From the NCBI GenBank assembly GCA_944548615.1, contig OX155971.1:24200782-24264781 (forward strand): a stretch of 64,000 bases of DNA, read 5' to 3'. Below the pieces are notes generated by a model. It was not told where the DNA came from. It saw only the letters and a program-made list of their open reading frames with translations, and did no database searches. The DNA comes from Micropterix aruncella (Eukaryota > Arthropoda > Insecta > Lepidoptera > Micropterigidae). Each line of letters begins with the position of its first letter. The stretch's first letter is position 1. Positions 32,801-44,351 of the stretch are shown piece after piece. The position numbers and the translations under genes were made by a program.

Positions 32801-32881
32801 TTGCATCAAACAAATCTAAGCCGATAAGATATTGTTACTTTTCAACTGAAAACCACAAATATATACTACACATAAAACGGA

Positions 32882-33320
32882 AGCTAATGGGCCTTGCTGC
32901 AGTTTGGCCACTAAGACCCAGTTGTATAGGGTCGGTCAAACGCACGGGTCAACACCTATCCGGGGCCTCCACGCAGAAGTGAGACAAAGGTTAGGACGCT
33001 GGCCTGCGGGCCATTCTCCCCTAGGAGTCAAACCTTCGGGCGCTCCTGGACTTGATTGTGCATTCCGACTGGATTGTGCATTCCGACTTACAGCCGGGGA
33101 TGTCTAGAACCAGCAATGTTTCCTATAGAGCGGGGGTAGTTGTTAACCTAATGACAACTGCTCTTGAAACAACCATTCGGCTACCTGATCCCGGGTAGCC
33201 GAATCCCAGGCAAAGCATGCCGTAATTTGCGATAGATTTAGTAGACACCGTATCACCGCTTCATCTATCCACGCAGTGGCGGCAGCGGTATGCGGCCTAC
33301 CCGCGGAACAACGGATTGAT
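32882..33320 (-). repeat. family Z copy
   Basis: Starts 'ctgcagtttggccactaaga' and passes through 'gtcaacacctatccggggcc', 'ttcgggcgctcctgga', 'agagcgggggtagttgttaa' and 'gctcttgaaacaaccattcg', matching 28965-29590 in reverse. It includes a 15-bp tandem duplication ('ttgtgcattccgact' twice, 33055-33090). Confidence 0.65.
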
Positions 33321-33334
33321 AGCTCTTTCAGTCT

Positions 33335-33455
33335 ACCCTAGACAACGGCGGCTGCAACGTCGCCGAAACGTCGGGTGCTACAAACTTCAAGCGGTAAAAT
33401 CATTTCTATCCTATTTATAATGTCAAACAACCGCGATAGTCTTCGATTTTAGATA
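33335..33455 (-). repeat. dispersed repeat, inverted pair with 30395-30535
   Basis: Reverse complement of the 30395-30535 repeat ('gtctaccctagacaacggcg', 'cgtcgccgaaacgtcgggtg', 'tatttataatgtcaaacaac'). Confidence 0.75.
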
Positions 33456-33540
33456 CAACCGAATTGATAGCCTCCTCCTTTTTTTGAAGTCGGTTAAGAA
33501 CCATCGCAGAATACCCGCAACGACAAAATACATACGCTGT

Positions 33541-33838
33541 GTGAGTACAAACTATATATTCCTAGGAATGATCGAGTTTGTCAGCAGTATATTTTGTTGA
33601 ACTCTGTAATGTGTCTCATGACTTCACTCCCGCTATATTCTCTGAGGTATGTACGAGTGAGTAATATACTAAGGTCAGCTGTTCGACGCTGTGGGAGTAC
33701 AAACTATATATTCCTAGGAATGATCGAGTTTGTCAGCAGTATATTTTGTCGAACTCTGTAATGTGTCTCATGACTTCACTCCCGCTGTGTTCTCTGAGGT
33801 ATGTACGAGTGAGTAATATACTAAGGTCAGCTGTTCGA
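33541..33838 (+). repeat. 152-bp tandem duplication
   Basis: The unit 33541-33692 is repeated at 33693-33838, e.g. 'gagtacaaactatatattcc' at 33543 and 33695 and 'aaggtcagctgttcga' ending both. Only a few bases differ (ctatatt/ctgtgtt; ttgttg/ttgtcg), so it is recent. Confidence 0.95.
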
Positions 33839-34679
33839 AATTGTGTGCCCAGTAACCGTACATCATAATATAATATTATATCTGAATCTTCTCTGCAAAT
33901 ATTATATATTAAATAATTGGCATGGTGGTTTTCGTATATTTAGCCATAATTAAGATGATTCCGATCTTTAAAACGTCGAAATGGCTCATAATTGAGGTAA
34001 GTTGTGTAACGGACCTTAAGTCCATTACATGCGATCAACAAATGCATCGATTTCCAGTGAAATCCACTGACAGAATTCAGCTATTATTTTAACCCGTGCA
34101 GCCATGAATCAGCACGATGAAACAATACTTTTACTCGGAATATTTTGGATTGCATCATTTATCGGCCTATATAAACTGGCAAAAAAGCAACCAAAGTATC
34201 ATTCCCGGAGTGATCACCTTCCCCCAAGGTTGCGACGGCATATTCGGTACCCTTCTCACGAGGTGTGTCAACGAATCCGACTCCTTGGTTTCCTTTCCTT
34301 ATCCTTCCTAGTCTCGAAGCATCAGTCTGTAATCCCACAGACTCGAGCCGTGCCCAGTACAAGATACTAGGAGCACACATACAATCCTCATCCATATATC
34401 CTCGTGACCGCAGTCGCGCATCTATACACTCGCGTCAACATAACCTGTTCGGGAAGCGTTATAACTGGCAATATTCAAACCTTCAATCAATAAATATCTT
34501 CTACTTCATTCCAAACCGCCTTTCAATACGGAGATAACTCGTAAGTTGATACCACCATCTCACACCGAACAATTTGGAGTCTAGTGAGGGGTGGTCCCTC
34601 ACAGTTGTAATGGTCATAAATTTGTTTCTCCTGTTAAATAAATAAATAAATAATGTCAATAAATAATAATGTTTTCCCT

Positions 34680-34712
<33 letters not shown>

Positions 34713-34719
34713 ATATTCT
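33839..34719. other. unassigned; probable LINE 3' end near 34560-34713
   Basis: (TAAA)n tracts at about 34636-34652 and 34681-34713 follow sequences 'tttctcctgttaaataaata' and 'ttttccctgttaaataaata', which look like two successive LINE tails. An 88-codon frame at 34104 has no recognised domain. Confidence 0.4.
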
Positions 34720-35283
34720 AGATAAATAGATCTGTATAATATTACATATGTTATTTTTATTCGAGAGGTGTGACCAGCGCCCATACATTTTTGCCCTTTG
34801 TCCTTTGTATTTTAAATTGCTATAATAAGATTGGCTTTTTTCATTTGTACAGGCGCTGCCTAGTAAGAAGAGAGACAGTATCATTGCGTTTAAATAATTT
34901 CTATATATTTTCTTGAATAAATAAAATGAATATAATAAACAAATAAATAAACTGGGATTACAATAGTTTGTTGATTTCTTCTCATAAACGTCTTCCGGTA
35001 TCCGGTTGGGATCCGGCCAGTGGGCAACCGCCCTAATAGACGTCGCCGCCGTTCGTGATTGCCAGTTACACCGTAATATTATTATCTCCTTCCTGCGATA
35101 GCGTCTCATAATTGAATTCATTATTACTCTCAATTATGACATTGCGCGAAATTGCGCAGTGCTACCGAGAGACACCTTGGTTTCTGAAGCCGCGCCTTCT
35201 ATTTCCTTCTGATAAATTGCCATGAAATCAAGCCTTTTTTCATCGTCGTAATCATCATTTCTTTTGTCTTAAAAATGAATACA
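34720..35283. other. unassigned sequence
   Basis: A 150-codon minus frame (34681-35133) crosses the AT-rich tail and shows no known motif, so I do not call it a gene. Confidence 0.3.
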
Positions 35284-35287
35284 TTGT

Positions 35288-35969
35288 TATAACCCTTCGG
35301 CTACGTAGCGACCAAATTTGCTTGCACATCAGAACATCGTTTACTACGTAACGACCAATATTGACGGCTTGCTCCCGGAGCGCAGAGTAATATTATTTTC
35401 TAATTCGAACGCATCCTAAAATCCATACCAAATATATATCATTATTACCATAAATACATAGACGGCCGCTAGAATATTTTTGCGGGTCATTTCGCGGGTA
35501 TTAGTAGAAAAATTCCATTGTCAAACATCATTTTTTTTTTCGAGAGATCATCGAAAATTTTATTGGTTTTTATGAGTTAATATCTAAATATTTTTGTACG
35601 TAAATAAGCAAAACGAAGTATTACATTAATAAAGGAGTATAGAGAATCTAATAAAGATTACGATAGTATTTTCAATTTCTAAATAGGGTTCCGTATTTTT
35701 CAGTAAGACAAACACAAGTTAGAAATGCTGAGTTGTTTTTTACTTTTTCGACTTTGTCATATTTATTTATACCTATCTAATTGTTTTATAAAATGAGATT
35801 TCAATATTCTATATACGAAATTTCAATGCAATCATTGCACAGTTACTCTTTTTATGACCGCTGTAGTAGTTCCAAAGTTATAGTACTTTTTGTCGAGCGC
35901 GGCGATATTGCAAGAAATTCCAATAAATTGCCGCGGTCTGCCATGAAATTATGCCCCTTCTCGAAGGGT
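35288..35969 (+). mobile_element. piggyBac-like MITE, most complete copy
   Basis: The left end is CCCTTCGGCTACGTAGCGAC after 'ataa' (a probable mutated TTAA). The right end is CTTCTCGAAGGG followed by TTAA. CCCTTCG/CGAAGGG are inverted. About 680 bp, no transposase. Colinear with 23124-23785 (reverse) and with the internally deleted 11786-12090 copy. Confidence 0.8.
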
Positions 35970-36085
35970 TAAGATATTATTTCATCAGTAATACCATTAT
36001 TCACATTTACAGGTGTGAATTCATAATTCTATTTATTTATTTATATATTTATTGGTTTATATTCTTGTAAAGTATTATTAACTTG

Positions 36086-36902
36086 GGTTGTCAACTACAA
36101 CGGGCGATCCCGTCACCTCAGTAAGTTTTATATCCCGCGAGGTGAGCGTAGATGACTTAAAGACAATATAAATCTATCGTATGGCTAAGCCAGCATGCCC
36201 GACAGAGGCCAACACCTTACGGCGAGGCAATAAGAAAGGTACCCAGCGGGCAGCCTCGCCCTGTTTGAGAAGGATATCCGCCTGGAATTAACCATCAGAA
36301 TAACCTCCAACCTCCCGACTGGTTACGGGTCTGAAGTCGCTTACGCGTCCTCTACCTGCCAAATATTCAGCGGTTATTCAGTTTGAATATATGAATCAAT
36401 GAATGAAAAACTCTTTATTGCACAATACAAATAAGGTACAATGTCGGACTTATTGCTACATTACATTATCTTCCAGTCAACCAACTCTCTATCAACGAAT
36501 CTATCGAGGGCCATAGACATCTTTGCCCGGCGCTGAATTCAGGATCAGGTAGCCAATTGGTCATTTTAAGAGTGGTTAACGACAGGTCAAAATCCACCCC
36601 CGCTGCTTAGGAAACAGTACATTTCCACAGTCTTCCGACTCTTTCAGCAATTAGTGAGAGTGCACATACCAATTGTCTGCCGCCGCACGGTGCGCAAACT
36701 GTATGTACAGTAGAGCCGGGAGAATATCCACCAAGGGAAACCGATCCACCAGCCGCAAGGCCTGAGACGAGAGAATCTTTGCCAGGGTAGTCCTGACCAC
36801 GAGGAGACTACTAAATAGGAGTTGAATCGTGAGTTGGACCGACCCGAAAACACAGTGGATCTTATGGCCCAAGCTGCGCGAAACCGTTCGCTACCTGTAA
36901 AG
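36086..36902 (+). repeat. family Z copy, longest, with nested LINE tail
   Basis: From 'gggttgtcaactacaacggg' to 'aaccgttcgctacctg'. It spans the full block order of family Z: 'cccgtcacctcagtaagttt', 'gaggccaacaccttacggcg', 'cagcgggcagcctcgcc', 'atctttgcccggcgctg', 'cgccgcacggtgcgcaaac', 'ggatcttatggcccaagctg'. A LINE 3' tail fragment interrupts it near 36385-36475. Confidence 0.7.
36385..36475 (-). mobile_element. short LINE 3' end nested in family Z
   Basis: 'gaatcaatgaatgaaaaact', 'ctttattgcacaatacaaat' is absent from the other family Z copies. It reads on the minus strand as a UTR with an AATAAAGAG signal followed by (ATTC)n-type tail. Boundaries approximate. Confidence 0.5.
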
Positions 36903-37140
36903 AGTTATCAGTGTGATCGCACAGATATTAATTTTAACTTGTTATATAAGCGAGAAGGAAATAAACTCAACTATTACGATTATTCTAGAAGAATGACCAA
37001 CTAGACCGAACAGCCAGTATCTGAGCATACGAAATACACTGCTTTTGTTTTTCTAGTAGTACTGGCATTATTTGACGACTAGACTAATTTCAATATTAAT
37101 AATAAAATAATGCTATAAAATATTACACATAATAATATAC
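36903..37140 (+). repeat. dispersed repeat, pair with 25160-25430
   Basis: Shares 'gaatgaccaactagaccgaa', 'gagcatacgaaatac', 'gtagtactgg' and 'gctataaaatattacacat' with 25170-25420. Confidence 0.6.
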
Positions 37141-37141
37141 C

Positions 37142-37564
37142 AATCAAAGAACAGTTACTAATCAGAAAAATAATGCTAATTTGAAAGACTCCTTTGAATT
37201 GAAAGAATTTACTCCTAATAGCGACTTTTGGGCCTTAATTAGATGCTCAAGTGCCTTGCAGCGAGGCTCCACCACAAGCTTTGATTCCGTATGCTAGTAT
37301 GTTATGAACCAATGCGAAATATATCGTTCGTACTAAATCTTTAGATACGGCATTTCTTATCAACTTGAATGTAAGTACAAGTTTTCTCAATTTTGTTGCA
37401 GTGCAACTGATTTAATCTTCCCACTTAAGTGTATAGTCCAGAGTAAATTCTAGGTACTTTATTGTATATACTCTTTCCACCTCCGTACATGTACAAGGCT
37501 GTGTCGCATTCTTGCCGACAGCGACAGTGTTGCATGTGTGGATTTTTAGTTTGCGCAGGATTAG
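37142..37564 (-). pseudogene. LINE RT thumb/3' segment (sense half of inverted insertion)
   Basis: The minus strand reads KIHTCNTVAVGKNATQPCTC, IKYLEFTLDYTLKWED then, after stops, a region matching RT thumb sequence toward 37200. It begins at 37560 with 'aatcctgcgcaaactaaaaa'. The same starting sequence ends the plus-strand segment to the right, so the two are halves of one element. Confidence 0.75.
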
Positions 37565-37915
37565 CAACAACAAAAGTTGGTGAGACGGCCAGCTCGGAAG
37601 CACGTGTTAGGTACGGTGTACCGCAAGGTAGTATATTAGGGCCAATCTTATTCCTCATCTACATTAATGACCTTATAAGAATGACCTTTAAAGGAGGAGA
37701 AGCTATCACCTTTGCAGACGACACAGTTATTGTATTCAGAGGAAAATCCTGGGACGATGTGTACAATTACAACGAAAACGGACTATCTATAATCAAAGCA
37801 TGGCAAAATTATAATCTCCTGACTCTTAATGACTCTAAAATTAAAAATACATGACCTTTCAAATAATAAAAATTTACGACAATCCTGCGCAAACCAAAAA
37901 TCCACACATGGAACA
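37565..37915 (+). pseudogene. LINE RT palm segment (inverted half)
   Basis: The plus strand reads ARVRYGVPQGSILGPILFLI, YINDLIRMTFKGGEAITF and ADDTVIVF, i.e. RT motifs B and C (FADD). It then runs to a stop at 37852-37854 and on to 'caatcctgcgcaaaccaaaa' at 37886-37915. It is head-to-head with the preceding segment. The arrangement matches a 5' inversion made by twin priming. Confidence 0.85.
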
Positions 37916-39060
37916 CAAGTCCCTATTAGGAGTAATACACAAAAAAATCCTTCCGGTATTCTTCTGAGAGTTTGTACAAGGAATCTTAAGTCCTAGACGT
38001 TCGTCAGATATACGCTAAGGTAATTAAACAATACATATATTTTACAGCTATGAAAACCAGTAGGTACAAACCCTAATAATAAATTTGATGTAGATTGCAC
38101 GATAAATATAATAATACATTCGTAGAGCTACTCCCTACCTTACATAGTACTACAATTTCTTTCTCATGGCCTCTCAAATAACGTCGGTGTATTTCATTTG
38201 CCGTTTACATCAACCTCCTCCGCGACCGCGTCCACAATTCCCCCACGCAATAGCTGCAGTCGTCTGCTTATAATAGCAACAAAACACTTTTATGGTAATG
38301 TTACGGAAAATGAAATTATGCTCTTTTATCTCGAGGGGAGTTATGCCTCTTTGGCTGCGCGGAATTCCCGACCCATATTCGGGCACGAGCACATTTTAAA
38401 GAAATAAGTAGTTATGCTATAGAAGTAATATCACGAAAGTGAAAAGATATTTAAAAAATCGGTATATCAAGGTATTCGTAACAGAGATCTTCTCTAAGCC
38501 GAGTCATATTGATCTATACAATAAAAACACATCGATTTAAAACACAGACGTTTATTTTGTAGTACTGTATAAACTTACATACTGTATTTGACTAAATATA
38601 TTATCTCAGTACTGTCCCATGAGCAGAAACAAAATGATTATGTAATACAGTATACATTACCTATAAACCCAAGCTCGCAAGCACGCAACAATTCGCTACC
38701 AGGTAGACGGGCAACATTGAAAGCGAGCATAAATGCAACGAAGTATCTGGAGCGTTGAACGCAGAAACGGCCGAAATGAATCTGTGCCGCAAATAGCACG
38801 GGAACAACTGAAGTAACCCACCATTCCATAGTTCAGTCGAAGACCCTTGTCTAAGACCCGTGACATCTTCCGCTGGGCATTTGCCCTTTAGCAGGAATTC
38901 TCGTGAGCCGGGTCAGTTTCCCACTCTTCGCTGCATGGTTTGTTGAGTGTACCAAAGCAAAATTGCGGCTACAGACGTAATTACCTCCTCCTGCAAGTCG
39001 CTGCGCTTCTCTGGATGTATTAATCTATTTTATTCTATTCTATTTTATTTTACTAATCCG
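37916..39060. other. unassigned, possibly unique host DNA
   Basis: No repeat or domain recognised. Short frames (38198-38407 plus, 38638-38829 minus) lack support. (TCTAT)n-type short repeats near 39030-39050. Confidence 0.3.
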
Positions 39061-41639
39061 CAAATCAAAGCAGCGACTCGGTAGACCCCAGAGCGTTGGG
39101 CAGGACAGATGGGCCAGGACCGACTCAGCTTTTCGCTTCTTGCGGTTGAACGCTGACTCGGGCTTTGTTCTTTCACTTGTTCGTCCAAGTAGGCACTAGC
39201 GCGATTCCCTCCCCGATGCCAACTTTAAAGCTTTCCAGACGAAGTGTAGTAACGCGGCTCCCGCGCCAAATTGGGCATTACGCGGTTTCCGCGCAGCCAG
39301 TACCGTGCCACGCGACTGCTCACGACTATCCTTCTAGTAACACGAGAGACACAGCTACAAACTGGTGTGTTATATACTGACAGGCGAGCGATAGAGTGCG
39401 ACCGCTATATCATGGCAAAGAAGGACGATGACGCGGCAATTAAACTAACGTGACGTCGGATCAACGTCCGATATAGCGAAATATTTCATACAGTTAGTCC
39501 AAGAATAAATCAGTGGAATGAAAATCAAATTGTTTATTTTGAAACAGAAAAAAATCCATTTGGTATCGCATTCCGTCGAATGGATGAACGAGAAATTTTT
39601 CGTAGTTTCACCGTGGCCATGTTGTCCGTGTAGTCAGCGTAAACCGTTGACGACCACAGTTTGCGGTATTTGGAATCTGTACGAAGATGAAAACACAGAG
39701 TAGATGTCGGGTGGACGGTTTATTTCAGACTGGCGAGTGGGTGAGCTTATTAGCCGCCCTGCCTATATGAACTTACGTAATATTTCCGCTATATTAGCTC
39801 CCATAAGCAACAAATGTTCAAGAAAAAAAAAAAACAAAAAAAAAACTGAAACCAACAAAACGTGCTTGATACGTCAAATTGTTTCTACTATTCTAAATAC
39901 TTAAAAAAGGTTTAGAATTTGCTCTATGGATTAAAAAAGTTTTCTGATATATTATAAACAAATATTGTTATTAAGAAATCTATTGAATAAAAATCCCAAC
40001 GATTTTTTACCTTATTTTTGAATAATAATCAAAAGGTAGGACGGTTAAGCCCGCTCACGTTGTCAACGATGTTCACTCGTAAAAGCGATGTGACAATTAT
40101 ATCTGACTCCATATTCTTAGCGCGGGTGGCAATACCACATGCGGAAAATTTGGTTTGTTTTCTAGCTGGGCAAACGACTTTTAACATGTGACGCAGTCTG
40201 TAAAATTTCATCGCCTTAACGAAAAAGTCAAAACTTTATATAAAGGCATATTATACATATTAAATTAAATACTCCACAATCTGTTAAATGCGCTTCAGTC
40301 CTTTTCATTCATTTGTTTAGCAACCCTTGATCCATGGGATGGTTACGAAATAGAATAATTTAAGGATCGTAACGTATTTTTATGTGTTTGCTTATTATGC
40401 AAAGTGCCCTCAACTTCATCTACTACAATCTATTGCAGAAGCGGTGGACTATCTCTATTATTATTGTCCTTTGTTGTTTAGTGGTATACAAATATATTAG
40501 TAAATGTGACATAATGTGTTGCATTTGTATATTGACATTGTTGAACATGTTAATTTTAATGGCGGTGCCGATGTTTTATCATTGGCCATTTCAAATTATT
40601 CCTACTGATTTTTTGATGCCCTAATATGTCGTAATTATCCTAAATTTCTGATATTATCAGTAGTGACATGGAGCAAGGCAGCAGTACTGAATTTCCAGTG
40701 CCTTCGTTGATGAGGTAGGACTATGTTGGATCGTCGCATAGTAGCTCGAACAGTAGACTGTTTCCGTCTCTCAAAGTTTTTGCAATTCATGTCACGGCGT
40801 CAAGACGACAATGACCGTTATAATTACGAGTATTATGTTCTTTATAATATTTATCATATCTATAGCGTTATTTATATTTGTAATTTTAAATTGATTGTCC
40901 AGATAATACGCATGAATTATAACTAATAGTGTATACATTCTTCCAAATTGATTATGATCTTTTTTTATCAAATTTTTATGAAGGTACATTTTTATGTGAG
41001 TTCTGAAATAGGTTATAAATATGTGTGTAATAACTCATGATGATGAACCATGTAACATTTAAATCAACAATCATATCTAATTCCAAGGTACAGTTTACGT
41101 AATTTAACAAGCAAAACTGTCGAACGGCCGATGACCAATAGTATTCAAAGAAATAATAATTTAATTTTCAAACGAGTCTTTCGCACAAAGCAATTTAGCA
41201 TTGTATACAAAAGAACGTCTTTCATAGTCATGAGTTTATTCAAATGAAAATTACCCCACCAGTAGCAATTCTACTGATATATAAGAATGTACAATTAGCA
41301 TAATTATTCACTGTCACAGTCACTGTCGACGTTATCACTGGTAAGCCATCTCTTCTATTAACTTATCTTTGGGATAATTAAATTATCTAAATAATAAACA
41401 TTGTGTTTATATCTTACCACATGTACTACGCCGAGAAAACATGCACATTATATTTAGTTTAACCCAGTGATTTTTATGAGATTCTCATCCTAAAACAAAA
41501 AAATAAACAAACTTAAGCCTCGTGTTTTCCATCGTAATTACCATAATTTCGTTTTATACATTGTTTGGAGTTACCAGATCAATATCGGAATTGTTTACCG
41601 CTCCTCTGTCGGTTTGCACCTATGAAATATTTACTTTTT
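39061..41639. other. unassigned, few repeats
   Basis: Low density of recognised elements. A GC-richer part at 39070-39470 and AT-rich remainder. An 80-codon frame at 40382-40624 is hydrophobic but reflects T-rich composition. Poly-A tracts near 39825-39845. Confidence 0.3.
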
Positions 41640-41920
41640 TGACGTCGGTGTGAAGTGAGGAATGACATCGTATTCCGGCGTCCCGGCGTCGCGTCGCTCC
41701 GCTGCCATCTTGTCTGACTGACGCGCCGTAATTTCAAAAATGGAAAGCTTTCAAAGCCGCCCGCTGATTGATAGATAAATGCCGATAACGAATATTAAGG
41801 GGATATATTTTCGGAACGCAAAGTGAATATTCGCCGGGCGTAGTAGACTGGGACAGTGAAGGGTGACTCCCCCTTTTTCCTTTTATGCTCGTTGACGAAA
41901 TTGGGTGTATTTTCTCGCGA
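41640..41920. other. GC-rich island, possible regulatory DNA
   Basis: CpG-rich patch (ccggcgtcccggcgtcgcgt; tattcgccgggcgtagtag) with no reading frame, in AT-rich surroundings. It resembles a conserved non-coding or promoter segment, by composition only. Confidence 0.3.
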
Positions 41921-41985
41921 TTAAGCCGTCCTGAATTTATTTTATTGGTAAATATTTGATTTTCGTTATTATAGTAGCCGTAGTA

Positions 41986-42517
41986 TAATAATAAAAATAA
42001 TAATAATAATAAAAGCCTTTATTCGCTGACCGTATTGTACAATTTTGCTTTTTGTGATGAAACAAAATATTTTATAAATTTTTAATTTAATTTTTAAATA
42101 AGGTAACATATTCTTCGGCAGCCAATTTTTTGATCAGGTTGTCCTTCGACATAGGCCTCCCCCATTTTCTTCCATTCATCTCTGTACCAAGCCAACCTTC
42201 TCCATCCTTTCGGTAAGTCATCTTCCCATCTTATAATTTGACGTCCTTTTTGCCTTTTCCCTTTTCTAGGATACCATTCCATTACGTCCTTCGTCCATAT
42301 TTCTTTGTTGGTTCTCATGATGTGACCAGTCCAGTTCCATTTTAGTTTTCTAATTTTGTTCAAAACATCGTTCACCTTTGTTATTTTCCTTATTTTTGAG
42401 TTCGTCCACCTGTCCTGTAGCCTTATGTTTAGCATGCTTCGCTCCATGTTTCGTTGGCAAAAGTGTAAGACATAGGAGAATGCATGTATTATAAAGTTTA
42501 CTTTTTAATACATGCGG
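41986..42517 (-). mobile_element. 5'-truncated RTE-type LINE with 12-bp duplication
   Basis: GTAGCCGTAGTA flanks both ends (41974-41985, 42518-42529). The minus strand codes LKWNWTGHIMRTNKEIWTKD, VMEWYPRKGKRQKGRQIIRW and EDDLPKGWRRLAWYRDEWKK to a stop at 42094-42096. It ends with a 3' UTR and an (ATT)n-type tail at 41986-42012. The 'KW.W.GH..R....W...V..W.PR.GKR..GR...RW.DD' pattern is the C-terminus of RTE LINEs. Confidence 0.92.
42094..42480 (-). pseudogene. RTE LINE C-terminal coding remnant
   Basis: About 117-128 open codons from MERSMLNIRLQDRWTNSKIR to CRRICYLI. Only the region downstream of the RT core is present. It has no internal stop, so the insertion is probably not ancient. Confidence 0.85.
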
Positions 42518-42589
42518 GTAGCCGTAGTAGCTTAAACCAAATATAAGTAGTAGCTTAAACTAAATATATAATATAATATAATTTACACT

Positions 42590-43240
42590 GCAGTCAAAGT
42601 CAAACTCTCATAAATATCAATGGTACAGACCTTGAAAGAGTGAGCCAATACAAATACTTGGGTACCAAAGTCAACGACAAAGGGGACCACAGTGTCGAAA
42701 TTATAATAAATGCCGAATCGAGCAGGCCCGTAGCGCCTTTCGAAAAATGGAGAAAATCCTTTGTGACCGTAATTTGAGCCTTAATCTATGGACGCGTATA
42801 GAAAAATGCTACGTATACTCCATCCTCCTATATGAAACTGTGGCCTGGGCACTCACAGAAAGGATGGCCAAACGCCTTGAAGCGTTTGAGATGTTGGTGT
42901 ATCGGAGAATGCTTTAAATATCGTGGGTCCAGAAAGTTCGAAATACTGTCCTTCAAAGACTGAATAAAAAAGGGACGGAGGTACTCAACACCGTAAAGTG
43001 ACGCAAGCTCGAACACTTCGGCCACAAAATGCGCAATCCCAAATACGAACTCCTACAAATAGAAATCCAGGGGGAAAATCCAGGCAAGAGGAGGCCTGGG
43101 CGGCCAATGACATCATGGCTGCAAAATCTACGCCAGTGGTTCCAGCTGAGCACTGGCGCATTGTTCCATGCGGCGGTCTCCAAGACTGAAATCAGCAAGA
43201 TGATTGGCAACCTTCGTTAGGAGACGACACTACAAGAAGA
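42590..43240 (+). pseudogene. LINE RT thumb to C-terminus, broken
   Basis: Plus-strand translation: INGTDLERVSQYKYLGTKVN, IEQARSAFRKMEKILCDRNL, YVYSILLYETVAW, MAKRLEAFEMLVYRRML, then a TAA stop at about 42916, ISWVQKVRNT, a second stop, HFGHKMRNPKYELLQIEIQG, PGRPMTSWLQNLRQWF and VSKTEISKMIGNLR ending at TAG 43218-43220. A tail 'acactacaagaagagaagaa' follows. It is a different LINE family from 42094. Two stops and one shift: dead. Confidence 0.85.
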
Positions 43241-44194
43241 GAAGAAGTTATTTTAAGAAAATTGTCTTTGAAATTATATCGGTTTAATATCTATTACATC
43301 CTCAAGAGCAATGAATCCGGGTCACCAACGTAAACATATGAATATTAGGGACACTAAGAGTGCTAGCTTTTTCAATAATTACCATAATAATAATAAATAT
43401 TGAATACAAGGATCTCTTGTTATGTATTTTTTGTGAGAGAATAGATGTGAGAGAATAAACACAATAGGTTCACAATAGTTCGGGCCTAGGCCGAACTGCA
43501 CGAAACCATTCGCTACCTATTTTCCGAGACTTAGAAACTTAAATGGACGGGACAGTTCGGAAGATTCTGAATATTTCATTGTTTTTTATTGACAACTACA
43601 CCAGCTTAAATTTAATCGACTCTACCTAGATATCCTTCCGTTGGGATCGTAAATACCATGAACCTTAGCTGGTCGTAACCATGGATCGATTGTCGTATAG
43701 AAGCGCCAAATCTTTGCGGGGGTAATTCAGTTCCACCTCTGTCGGTTGAAATAGCACTTTATGTCTTGAGATTTCCCTTTTCATTGGCTGCCTTTAGCCT
43801 TCATCGCTCCAGCCGCCCTCCCCTTAACTACATCCGTTCGTTTTATTCAATATTTATTACAATCTCTACACGTGCGGCACATTTATTTCGCTTGTTTACT
43901 ATCGCTTGTTTGAATTTCAATTTATTGCTTATTATCGTCGTACCTCATTCTTAGAGTTGGTAATACATACATTTTTTATTGGATATTAAATCGTTGTTCG
44001 ACATCAGAAACGTTCCTGGGCTTACATATTTAACCCTCTGTCTACGAAGTGAGGTACAACACACCCCAGAAATTTCGTTTCCTCAGTATACCGAGACAAC
44101 AGTACACTCTCTCTCCAGACACAGAGCATTGCGAGAAGAGGGTGCGAGGAATGTGGGCAGAGGGATACGTAAATGCTGTCAACTTTTTCGAGCT
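43241..44194. other. unassigned; contains small family Z end
   Basis: 'cgggcctaggccgaactgca', 'cgaaaccattcgctacct' at 43482-43520 match the terminal block of family Z (36870-36902). The rest is unassigned. Confidence 0.35.
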
Positions 44195-44300
44195 TTTGGG
44201 GCCGAGTAGCGAACATCTGGCGAGCATATCCGAGCCCTTACGACTCGTGACGTATTCGCTTCGATTTTAATTTTTGTCTAATGTATGGTATACTGTGGTA
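44195..44300 (+). repeat. dispersed repeat, pair with 2740-2870
   Basis: 'gccgagtagcgaacatctgg', 'catatccgagcccttacgac', 'gacgtattcgcttcgatttt' match 2748-2825. Confidence 0.55.
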
Positions 44301-44351
44301 GCTGCAAATGCGACGTTACCGTTCCGATTAGTGCAATTCATTCTTCTGGCA

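Noticed and set aside
34104..34540. Frames of 88-90 codons as LINE coding sequence
   Set aside because: No RT, RNase H or zinc-binding motif could be identified.
34681..35133. 150-codon minus-strand frame
   Set aside because: Runs through LINE-tail-like TAAA repeats and shows no known motif.
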